Shown here piece by piece: positions 22,415 to 32,142 of a DNA stretch of 64,000 bases. Source of the stretch: Sordariomycetes sp. S80-01Y (taxonomy: Eukaryota > Ascomycota > Sordariomycetes). The stretch's first letter is position 1, and every line of letters begins with the position of its first letter. The position numbers and the translations under genes were made by a program. The stretch covers positions 2,604,001 to 2,668,000 of the forward strand of contig JAXQJY010000027.1 in NCBI GenBank assembly GCA_037042185.1, in the 5' to 3' direction. Below the pieces are notes generated by a model. It had not been told where the DNA came from, ran no database searches, and was given only the letters and a program-made list of their open reading frames with translations.

Positions 22415-23872
22415 TTACAACAAGTGACTCCTGATCTCCTTTCCCTCGGGCTTTTTCCAATGTGTTACAACTCCACACCAGCTCTCTTCGTTGTATCCCT
22501 CCTGCACCTTCTGGCATGTCCTCAACCCCCATTCACTGACCCCCATCATCAGACTGCTCTCAAACATGAACGCACAGCTCCCAGCACCAATCTTTTGCGG
22601 TTCGAGTTTGGCCTCCCTCGCCCCCTCGTGGCTCGCCGCATCTGGTCCATGACCACTCATCACGTTGTGCAGGCTCGCGCCGCCGGGCACGAAGCCCCCC
22701 TTTCCGCCCTTCTTCGCATCGTAGCCTCCCGTGATGAGACCCATGAACTCAGACATCGTGTTACGGTGGTAGTACGGTGGTCGGAAGGTGTCCTCGCCCA
22801 CGAGCCAGCGGGGTGGGAAGATGACAAAGTCGGCGACAGCTGTTCCCGTGACGGGTGAAGGCGCAGAGAGAACGGTAAAGATGCTCGGGTCGGGGTGGTC
22901 GTAGGAGATGGTGCCAATGGTGTTGAAGCGGCCAAGATCATACTTGTAGGGATAGTAGTTTCCGTGCCATGCCACGACGTCAAAGGGTGTGTGTTGCTGA
23001 ACAGTGTTGAAGAGGGCGTTATTAAACTTGACAGTGACGGTGTAGCCGTTGGGACCGGCGGATGCAGTCTCGCCGACGTCCTCGTCAAAGGAGGCCACTG
23101 GGGATTGGAAATCGCGTGGGTTAGCAAGGCCGTTGGAGCCGATGGGACCGAGCTCTGGTAGGACGAAGTGGCCTTGGTACAGCTCAAGAGCGTATCCACG
23201 AGCTGGGCCGGACGGAAGGTGAACTTGGTACTTGACACCACGAGGGATGACGGCAATCTCCATTGGCCTGACCAGCAACCACCCAAACTCCGTCCTGATA
23301 TCCAGAGTTCCCTCCTGGGCAACAATCAACAGATCACCGTCCGCCGAGTAGAATGCCTTGTTCGCATCCATACTCTTGCCCGCCGCATAGATGAACATGC
23401 CCAGACCCTGCTTGACCACCGGATCGCCGGCCCCGGCAACCAACTTCAAGCCACTCACAAAGTCCAGATCCTTTGCCTCATTGTGGTCAAAGGGGTCCCA
23501 TCGGAGCTGGTTTGGGATGTAGTGTAGCTTTTCCTCCTTGCCCCATTGTGTGGTCCCATCGGTGATGGCCTCGTGGGTAGGCTTGTAGGGCGGGTGCGTG
23601 CAAGAGGGTAAGATCCGGTAGAGCCAGGTCTGCTTGTTCTCGTGGCGTGGGGCTGTGAAGGCTGTACCGGAGAGCTTCTCGGCGTAGAGGCCGTAGGGAG
23701 GTTTTTGAGGGGAGTTTTGGCCGACCGGGAGGGCGCCTGCGATGGCCTCGGACCTGTCCTTTTGTCAGCATGGATCTTAATTATTACTTGTGAAGGATAT
23801 TTACTCTAGATGGCTGTCGAAACCATTTTGATATCGGTACTTCTCCTTCGTGTCGAAAGTCGTGACGGGCAT
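22415..23872 (-). CDS. hmgA: Homogentisate 1,2-dioxygenase
   Basis: It opens the ring of homogentisate to maleylacetoacetate in phenylalanine and tyrosine breakdown, using Fe(II) in the cytosol. Exons are 23872-23805 and 23753-22415 (51-bp intron), giving 468 aa. The first exon encodes [20 protein letters not shown], joined across the intron to [20 protein letters not shown], as in the Aspergillus enzyme. The iron site is intact: the HRNTMSE motif gives the first His and the Glu, and the second His follows in the SGHGPD segment. Length is normal. In many fungi the gene sits with fahA (fumarylacetoacetase) and maiA (maleylacetoacetate isomerase). Here the neighbours are a DUF7587-like gene and a DUF6699 gene, so any cluster has been broken up or lies elsewhere. 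Confidence 0.96.
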
Positions 23873-24622
23873 TGTGTCGTGCTTGGTGATGCGTCGCAAT
23901 AAGCGAGATGGCGGCGAGGAGAAGGGTAGGAGGCTAGGTCTTCACGGAACTGCTCGGTGATGACACCACATGCTTAAATAAAGCATCACGACGCCTCGAT
24001 CGCCCTCTGACGAAACTTCGACCACAGCTTTCCGCGCTTGAGGGTGAGGAGATGGAAAGGAGGGGACGGGCGGCCCGGCGGTAGCCGTGTGTGACCGTTC
24101 GGGATGGTTCCGCTGGTGGCCGCGGCAGGGTTGATGCACTAACAGATATACTCTATAATAGACAGACATTGTGTTAGGTCGCAATCTTGTCCGCCCGCGC
24201 TTACCTGCGCTCCGAGACCATACGACATTTCCATCTTATACTCATGAGATGCGGAGCGTTGGCCGCACTATCAGTTGCAGCCCACTTGCATGAATAAGAA
24301 CGTGCAACTACAATGCGGACAGCTATTCTCGTCACGTCGCGCATAAGTCCCTGGAAATAGACATTTTGGGGAGCGGGCATGCGAATACAACAGGTCTGAA
24401 TGACCCTCGTGGTCAATTTCGACAGCCCTTCGGCAAGTCGAGCGTCAGAAGGTGAAAGTACAGCAGGCGACGCATCTTGATGCGAACGCTCAGAAGACCC
24501 GGCCGAGAATATCTAATCGCAGTATCCCAGCGCCGACTCGCAACGAACCCAGCGAAGCCAAACACAAACATTGCAGGAACTATTGGATACAGATTTCAGG
24601 TGGGGTGTTGAGGAGAGCTTCA
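23873..24622. other. hmgA promoter region
   Basis: The 750 bp between the hmgA start and the end of the DUF6699 gene. It contains the palindrome GCTTAAATAAAGC-like sequence at about 23970-23982, about 100 bp before the ATG, which could act as a TATA-like element. No gene is seen. Confidence 0.4.
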
Positions 24623-25300
24623 TTACTCTTCCTCCTTGTCCTTCTTCTTGTTCTTCTTCGACTTGCCGCCGCCAGTCGGGAAGGAGGTGGTGGGCTGTGT
24701 GCCGCAGTGGACAATGAGACGAGTCCAGGACTCTTCCTTGTCCCACTCGAAGCCAGCTAGGTAGGGTTTCTCAAGCTCATCGTCGGACTGAATACTGTTA
24801 GCGCCATCGCATTGACGTGCACTGAGGCAGCTCACCTTCTTTCGGTATGCCTTGTGGATGGCATCGAGGGCGTCCTTGATGGTTACACCCCTGAGGTTTC
24901 GTGCAGTGACCTCAAGCCCTAATGGGAAGTGAAGGTCGATTCGCTTGACGGGCGGCTGTGTGAGGTGAATCTTGAGGATCTCGGGATCCTCTACTGTCGA
25001 GGAGCTTTTGTTAAGCTTCCTGGTAGCTGTTAGGTCCCAACGCGTTCGCCGCAGGTACTTGGCGGACTTACCATCCTGTCCGCTGGGTCTCAATGGGCAG
25101 AGTGATCTCAGTGCCCTCTTTCTCTGCAGATTGTCAGCTATCTGAAGCCTGTTGGAAGTCAATGTAGATGGGCTCATACCGAGGTCATGGATGTTGTACA
25201 CCCCAGGAACAGTACTGCTCTTCCGGCGGTGGCCCTTCTCCTGAGTCGGCGATGATGAAAGGCCTTGAACGGCGGAGTCGACCTTTGACAGCGGTTCCAT
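24623..25300 (-). CDS. DUF6699-like protein with lysine-rich tail
   Basis: Four exons: 25300-25180, 25123-25072, 25019-24836 and 24787-24623, giving 173 aa. The introns are 56, 52 and 48 bp with good donors (GTATGA, GTAAGT, GTGAGC). By coincidence the unspliced sequence is also open, as 225 codons, but splicing restores a more sensible core (EGTEITLPIETQRTGWKLN). The body has the DUF6699 pattern: a strand ending LGLEVTARN, then GVTIKDALDAIHKAYRKK, then a C-terminal hydrophobic strand with SWTRLIVHCG. The tail (KSKKNKKKDKEEE) is highly charged. DUF6699 domains are widespread in asco- and basidiomycetes and have no established function. Confidence 0.7.
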   Translation of the reverse strand: MEPLSKVDSAVQGLSSSPTQEKGHRRKSSTVPGVYNIHDLGMSPSTLTSNRLQIADNLQRKRALRSLCPLRPSGQDGKSAKYLRRTRWDLTATRKLNKSSSTVEDPEILKIHLTQPPVKRIDLHFPLGLEVTARNLRGVTIKDALDAIHKAYRKKVSCLSARQCDGANSIQSDDELEKPYLAGFEWDKEESWTRLIVHCGTQPTTSFPTGGGKSKKNKKKDKEEE

Positions 25301-28300
25301 GATTGATGGTGGTTAGAATATGGTGACACCACAGGTGGTGATTTGGTAACTATGCTGGGACCGCCTCGTCAGCTTCATTCTCCAACGCGATGGGGCCGAG
25401 CGGCTGCCGCTGCGCCTGCTCGGGCATCAAGGTGATGCTGTCCAACTCGTAAGAACAGGCTGGGAACGTACCGTGAGAGGAAAGGTGATGTTGGCAGGAC
25501 AGTGAGACTGAACGTTGAAGGAGGGAGAGGGAGGGGCACAAGAAGAGGGGAAGGTGGACAGTTATGTAGTCCGTGACCGGGCAAGAGCTGTAGTACCTGA
25601 GGCAGTGCTTCCTCCACAGCGCGATGGAGCGCAATCAGGGAGCTTGACGAGGTACCTTCACCCCTAAGCTGGCGTCAGACCGAGCGGGGTAGCTTCAATT
25701 ACGACGGGCAGCGACTGCGGATGCGGACACTGTGATCGCGTGACGGGCCATTGTAAGCTGTTAGTGAGGCTGTCCGGGGCTGGAGAGCCTGAGGAGCCCT
25801 TGAGTCCAGAGCGCTCTGTGTCTGAGCTGCTCACTTCCACACATGATGCGCCTCTAAGTTGGGCTTAGCGTTTTGTCTTATGCACTGACATGGAGACCGC
25901 AAACAGCGCAGCAGCGGTGTTAGGCGCGAGTCTGGGGTAAAAATCCGGGGAAGCTGGTCTTGACCCACTGCGTCGCAGCGATGAAGTCAGCGGTGCATCA
26001 GCTCGTCTTGATTCAATTGGAATACAATTCAATTGAGAAGACGTCGAATTGAGGTCTGAGCCGTTTTTGAGGCTGCCTGGGATGCAATTGCAAGACACGG
26101 CCGGGTTTGAAGCAGAGTGCTCCGGCGCAACAGCTGATGAGGAGGGGGGAGGGGGAGGGTGCCCGGTCACTGGCCGGAGTGGCATGTTCACCTGCGCTGG
26201 GGGATGCTGCCATGACGCGAGATCGCCCCTCCGGAGCAGTCGGCTTCAACGCTGTGTGGAATGGCTCGACATCAGCCAACCAGTCCTGGACGGCTTCCAG
26301 GCCCCGCGCATGCTGCTGGATGATACCATTCGCAGTCCGGTGAAACCTTGACTGCTGGACAGCCTCGATCGATTGGTCGGATCCGCACTCATCGCAGAGG
26401 TATTCTCCGCACTCGATGGGATGCTGATCTGATGGAAGGGGCCTGTGAAGCGATGACCTAGTTGACGTCGACGTCGTAGATTTCAGCCATGGCTTATTTC
26501 ACGCAGGGGCCCGTAGACCAGATCTATCCAGGATGTTCAGGAACGAGGTATTATGGTAGTTGGTTACAATGTGAGGCTCCGAAACCTTGTGTCCTCGGTC
26601 CAAGTGACGGTTTGGCCATGGCCTCATCAGTGTCTCGGCCTGATGAAGCTTGCGGGGCACCCTTGATAGATCGTCAACTTGCATCAACTCGTTGATGGGG
26701 GAGCTTTGGGCTCTTGTCCATCTTTCAAAGAAGAGAGAAGACGTGCAGTTTGGGTACATTCGTCTGTGCCTAGTTTTATATCAGTGTCAGTAACAACTAC
26801 TTGGTCGCTTACATATATCCGTGCAGTGTGGGAGGGCTCCCTGAAACCCGGAAACGAGATCAAGCGAGCTGGACCCGGAAAGAGAATCGGAGGATCCCAA
26901 ATCAAGCGCCGAATCACCCTATGCCATATTACATATCAGACAATTGGTCATGGGACCTCTTGGAGGAAGTGGAGAATCTTCGATCTCTCGGATGCTGCCG
27001 GGTAAGCTGGTGCTTGCGTGTACAGGCAGGGTGTGCAGCTGTGTCCATCAGCTAAACTCAGTGGACTTTGGATAGCACTGACCAGAATTGACGGAGTCTA
27101 AAACAGAATTCGGGTATACATCTCAGTCGCTTTTACTTGGATGGCAGTCTTCGTGCGCGGGAACAGGATCCGAAGGGTTGGACTTGTCAGTCCATGGCCT
27201 CCAAGGTCCGGGAGGGGCATCACGAGGACAGGTGCCGCCCAGGGTCTTGCCAAGCCCAGGGGTCCAGACTGCCTTCGCCTGTATGTCGCTCTTTCCCGCA
27301 CTGGTACTCCTTAGAGGCAGTGGTGCCCCGCCGCCGCTGCAGTGTCCACTGGCAGTGGCAGCTAACACCGGACTTGCTGGACGAAGCGAAGAAACGTCTG
27401 ACTTCCTCGCGAATACAATATCCTGCCCTCTTATCAATTGCTTCGAAATGCCCTTCATCAAAACCCATCTTCTCCCGCGCGGCCACAGCTCAATCGCATG
27501 CCTCAGCAGACGCATTACGCGTGACTTGCATTAGGCCGATCAGGATCGCCGACGGCGGACGCGCGGACTTCCACTCGGTAGAGCACGGCCAGTCCGTACA
27601 CGCGAGCATCGATGGCTGAAGTTCTCGAACGACTTCTCGACTTCTCGACTCCAAAGGTCGCCAATATTGGGCTCACTAGCAATGCCATCATAGCAATCCG
27701 GCATATGTAGAGGAGCAGGAGTGCATCTGCCATGCGGTGAGTCGCGCGTCCAGGCGACTCGTCAGTCGTGGCGACGGCTGTTGATCGTTGGTCGACGCTC
27801 AATCCGGAGGTCCCACTGACCGACGACGACGCGTACTCAGACCCCTCTGCCTCAGCCGAAGAACCGCCAACGCCCACAAGCCACAGTCCGACGCTCCCCC
27901 AGTGGGAAACAAGTGGGCAAATCTCCTGAATCGTCGTGGACCTCTTCGCAAATTCTCCATATCGACCTCACGAATCCCGCCTCTCGCCTCGAATCGTCGA
28001 ATCGGTATGTGGCGCCGCCTACACGCACAGGCCCTCTGACTACCCGGATCCCAGCGGGGGTTTCCCGACCTTGCCTACTCCTGGCCTGGTTCTGGCCCCA
28101 AAGCCTGCCGCAGAAGCTTAATCGAACCTGGCTCTGAGGGACGCGCAACCCTACTCAATTTGCAAACGTCACCCTTCGACACGGCACCTCGACTTGAAGA
28201 CAACGGCGAGTTTCTTTTCCCAAGCCTTCCTCGCTTCTTTCTCTTCGAGACATGAAGAGCGTTGCTGAGCCTTGACCCTGGGGATTATTCCCTCATTTCG

Positions 28301-28312
28301 TCATGATCAGAT
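25301..28312. other. Gene-poor region, 3 kb
   Basis: Short overlapping frames on both strands; none shows a domain, a splice pattern or a good start. A small local repeat (GACTTCTC units) is seen near 27630-27650. The last few hundred bases are the leader of the next gene. Confidence 0.45.
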
Positions 28313-28335
28313 ATGCCACCCACAGACAACCCTGA
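28303..28335 (+). other. Upstream ORF overlapping the next start codon
   Basis: A ten-codon upstream frame (ATG at 28303, TGA at 28333-28335) starts 10 bp before and overlaps the main ATG at 28313 in another frame. If transcribed, it would reduce initiation at the main start unless bypassed by leaky scanning. Confidence 0.5.
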
Positions 28336-29686
28336 GTCTGTTCACAGGCCTGGGAACACAACTGCCCAAGATGCTGCTCAGCAACACCTCGCCATCAAGC
28401 CACCGCTGCCGAGCCTGTCCTTCTCGAGACGCAGAGAGGAAAGCATCGACATTAAGGTCCCGGCGCTCATCGCTGAGTGCCTCATCCACGGCTTCTCAAT
28501 CGCTTTTGCCGATGCCCTTGGAAATGAGCTGCTCACACATTACTACCTGTCCGAGCAGCGGGTGCAGCTGAACATCGACCGAGTCTTCGATCGGCTGATT
28601 GCCGACTTCACTGGGGAGATTTGGGATGAGCTCTGGGACTATTACTATGCTGCCAACGCCCAGCATGCTCGTCAGCTGTCGCTATTGTTTGACGGTCCCG
28701 TGCGTCAGATAATCCTGATTCTGCTGAATCCGGAGCTGTCGCGCTGTGTTCTCGACAGGATCGGGCCTGGACTATCGCGCCGCCCCTCCATGGGAACTGG
28801 CGGCCAGGCAGTCCAAGGGGTCACGCTCGGCCTCGCTTTGCAAGTCATCACCCGCTATTGGCATCGTGAGTATGCATCACGATCTCCCGGAGGAAATCCA
28901 GACGACATCTCACGCACAATCGAAAATCACGTCCTTACCGGCAAGGCGTTCAAGCATTTAGTGGCGCGCACGAGGAAAATTCTTTACACACCTAATTACA
29001 TACAGATTCACCTCATGGAATCTGCAGCCTGGGACATTGTCATTAAGAGACGACGCCCACCGCCACCAGACGGCTACCACGTCTTGCAATTTCGGTTCGA
29101 GTGCGACCTGCGCCAGCGCATCATGGAGGCTGGGCATGTAGACATCGACAGTTACCAAGTCATTACCGGAACAGCTGCGAAATCTGTACAGACAAGCGTG
29201 TCAGAGTACGCTGGCAGCCGATGGCCGCGATGTGGCAACGTCATTGTGCGCTGCCTGAAGGAAGCCGTCGGAAATGCCACGGAGACGTTCCAGCAGAGCG
29301 GGACATTCGCGGGCATGTCGTTCTGGGATCAAAATGAGCCTGCGGCAGCATTATCGCCAGGTCTACGGCTCCTCCATCTCGAAATTGAGGAGGGCATAAT
29401 GCGCCTCAACGTCTCCGCCTGGGTTATCCCTCTGGTCGAGATCATGCAGCAGATGGCGTGGCTTTGCGCAGCCCTCAGCACATCTCCGACCCCAGAGTCC
29501 ATTACTGAATGTGGTGTCGTGGTGAATGACTGGGACTACATGAACGAATCGACTTTTGTACATTGCAGCCTGGTGCATCGAGCAGCGCCGGAGAACGAGG
29601 GCGCAGCTTGGCTAAAGCAGCGGAAAGGCGTTATTGTCGTTCCTGGGTTTCCCATAGAAGAGCATTTACGGTCGGATGCAATATGA
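28313..29686 (+). CDS. Fungal protein of unknown function, 457 aa
   Basis: A single open frame with coding-like composition. I do not recognise the family. The N-terminal ~45 residues are polar and probably disordered. The rest is mixed alpha/beta with a hydrophobic helix near residues 48-66 (VPALIAECLIHGFSIAFADA) and an aromatic acidic patch (EIWDELWDYYYAAN) near 100. A C-terminal segment contains CGVVVNDWDYMNEST. No signal peptide, membrane helix or known catalytic motif is evident. The C-terminus converges with the M24 peptidase gene 67 bp downstream. The start could be the next in-frame Met if the overlapping upstream ORF is used. Confidence 0.6.
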   Translation: MPPTDNPESVHRPGNTTAQDAAQQHLAIKPPLPSLSFSRRREESIDIKVPALIAECLIHGFSIAFADALGNELLTHYYLSEQRVQLNIDRVFDRLIADFTGEIWDELWDYYYAANAQHARQLSLLFDGPVRQIILILLNPELSRCVLDRIGPGLSRRPSMGTGGQAVQGVTLGLALQVITRYWHREYASRSPGGNPDDISRTIENHVLTGKAFKHLVARTRKILYTPNYIQIHLMESAAWDIVIKRRRPPPPDGYHVLQFRFECDLRQRIMEAGHVDIDSYQVITGTAAKSVQTSVSEYAGSRWPRCGNVIVRCLKEAVGNATETFQQSGTFAGMSFWDQNEPAAALSPGLRLLHLEIEEGIMRLNVSAWVIPLVEIMQQMAWLCAALSTSPTPESITECGVVVNDWDYMNESTFVHCSLVHRAAPENEGAAWLKQRKGVIVVPGFPIEEHLRSDAI

Positions 29687-29753
29687 AACAAATATTAGAC
29701 TACTTTCTGGGTTCACGTTTCTATCTAAAACCTTGTTGCCACAATATCTCGTC

Positions 29754-31247
29754 TCATGGCTGGCGGAGTCCCTTGGCCAGGGGCCCTGAGAGGAGCTCGG
29801 CCTCGCCGTCTTCTGTTACAAGGTAGATGTCCTCGTGTCTGACACCAAACTTACCCTCCAGGTAAATTCCGGGCTCGTCGGTAAAGGTCATGCCGGCGGA
29901 CAGCAAGACGTCCTTGTTCCACTTGTTCAGGTAGGGAGACTCGTGGGCCTTGATGCCGATGCCGTGGCCCAGGCGGTGTGTGAAGCCGTATCCGTAGCCG
30001 GCATCCTCGATGACAGTGCGGGCGGCGATGTCGATGCTGGCAGCGCTGGCGTTGGGCTTGAAGGCATGGGCGGCGGCGGCCTGGGCCTCGAGCACGATGT
30101 GCCAGACGTCATCCTTCTCCTGGGCGAGAGGATCAGACGTCTGGTAGCCCTGCTCGGGAGGGTCGATCAAGAAGCTGCGGCAGATGTCGGAGGAGTAGCC
30201 CAGGTAGTGCGCGCCGACGTCGATGACGACCATGGTGTCGTACGTCAGCTTCGCGTCGCCCGTCACGAAGCCTCCGTGGGGCAGAGCACCGTGCTCCTCG
30301 AACAGGACAATGTTGAAGAAGAGCTGGAAGCCGATGGACAGCATGGAGTTGTCGAGAATGGCCGTCACCTCGTTCTCCGTCAGGCCGGGCACGAGGCACG
30401 GGCGCATGGCGCGGACGGCCTGGACGGTGCCGGTGTTGACGGCACGCAGGAGCTCGACCTCGGCGCGGCTCTTGGTTTGGCGGACGAGCTCGGCCTCGGC
30501 CGACAGACCGACCGACTTGAAGCCGTTGTTGACGAGACCGCGGATGATGTAGTCGCGGATTTCCTCATCGGCCATCAGCACGGGCTCATCCTTGCCCTCG
30601 AAGAGGCGGGACTCGAGCAGGGTGGTGTATGGGTTCCAGTGCTCCTCCCAGATGACGATGTCGAGCTCCTCGTCGCGCGAGGGGATGCCGAGCATACGGA
30701 CGCGACCCTCCTCGAAGTGAGGAGACAAGAATGCTGTCTTGGCCGTGACCTCGCCGGACTCGTCCTCCTGAGGCAGGATGAGCATGAGGAACGGGCGCTC
30801 CTCTGGCTCCCAGGGCTCCCAGTCCACCTGGGAGATGTTGCCATAGTACCTTTCACACATCAACACCGAGACCAATCATGACTTGAATATCACTCACTGG
30901 AAAGTATAGCCGGGCTCAAGAACAAAAGCATCAACGCCATTCACAGCAAGGGCCTTGGCAAGTCGGTCCCTGCGCTCGAGGAACTCCTCGGCCTCAATGG
31001 GGACGGCATCGTCAAGGAACCACAGGTCGGACTTGAGGTTGTCAATGGAGCACTGCTGCACGGCTTCGACGTCGATGCCCTTGCGGAGCTGGCGGTGCGC
31101 GCCAGCAGCTTGGAGGTGGACGAGGAAGAAGGCACTGAAGAAGGCGGCGACTAGCGTGACAAAGACTCTAGACAGAAGCCCGCGACGGGGTTCAGGGCGG
31201 TGGGTGGTCACGACCACGGGCGTGTACAGATGCGCCTTGTCGTCCAT
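29754..31247 (-). CDS. Membrane-anchored M24 family metallopeptidase (Xaa-Pro aminopeptidase/creatinase fold)
   Basis: Exons are 31247-30898 and 30849-29754 (48-bp intron), giving 481 aa. A single hydrophobic helix at residues 24-45 follows a basic stretch (PRRGLLSR), so this is probably a type II membrane protein with its catalytic domain in the lumen or outside the cell. The pita-bread fold has its five metal ligands: Asp327 and Asp338 (VVIDVGAHYLGYSSDICRSF), His412 (LGHGIG), Glu442 (TDEPGIYL) and Glu456 (VRHEDIYLV). An N-terminal creatinase-type domain precedes it. Such enzymes remove N-terminal residues before proline; exact specificity is not readable. Most fungal M24 peptidases are soluble, so the anchor is notable. 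It is divergent from the arylsulfotransferase-family gene 0.9 kb away. Confidence 0.9.
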
Positions 31248-32142
31248 GATACCGCCTTCCCTTCAGCTTTTGTTTGTGGGTGAGATGTGAGGAAGCGAGG
31301 GCGAGAGATCAAGACATTGAAAATCTGGTGACACTGGCTGCCAAAGTTGAGCGAGTGGACATGGACGTGGCTCTCGCGTGGCAGCGGCAGGTCGGGGCGT
31401 GGCCGACGGCAAATGGAGCCTGCTTGGAGAGCAGAGCAGAATGCCAAAATGTCGCAGTGGAGTTGCTCCGCCATTGGAGGGGCCACTGACCGATTCATTA
31501 CGTACTGAGGGAGATCAAGACTCGCTGAAGGTTGGATGTAAGCAATGATGGCCTGAAGATGCTTTGGTGAGGAGGAGCACTTAATGTTAATAGAGTTGGA
31601 GGGCCGCCACGGGGTGACCACGAGCTCGGGGCTGGTGTCCGGAGGTGCATCCGGGGGGGCTGCCAGCGCCAACCCGCCCCGGACGGAGGGCTTACCGTAG
31701 CGTAGCCCGTGCAGTCCTGACCGACAGCTCGGTGCCTTGATCACTGCCCGCGCAGGGCTCATCAAGACCTGCACTGACGGCCAAGTAACCCAAGCCATGG
31801 GTTAAATACATGACCTGTCAAGCCTGTGCCTTCGACATCGTCTTCGGGTCGTCGGTGAGTCTACGCGACCACCAGCGCCAGCCAAGCCAGACTCTGGGCG
31901 CCAACACCTGGCGATGGCCCGAGGGCGTATCGATCCAGGCCGCTAGAACCAATCACTTGCACCAGCCAAGCTCCCAAGCACGCGACAGTCCGCGTATGCA
32001 GCGTCTCTGCAGGATCAGCCATCTTGGCTTTATCGCAGACGCCAGCAACGTGCTATCTTGCCCCTGGTCCTTCCTCCTGCTGGACTCTCCGACTTGCAAA
32101 TCCACCATGAACCCGGGCTGAGGGACGACGGGCGCGCTCGTG
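31248..32142. other. Divergent promoter region between the M24 and ASST-like genes
   Basis: About 0.9 kb between two divergent start codons. No gene is seen. A four-codon upstream ORF (ATG at 32107) precedes the ASST-like start. Confidence 0.5.

Noticed and set aside
25350-27877. Set of 80-160-codon frames in the 25-28 kb gap
   Set aside because: They overlap each other on both strands and none shows a conserved motif, so I did not call genes there.
29835-30881. 348-codon plus-strand frame opposite the M24 peptidase
   Set aside because: The antisense strand carries all five metal ligands of M24; this frame is a Val/Gly/Asp-rich shadow.
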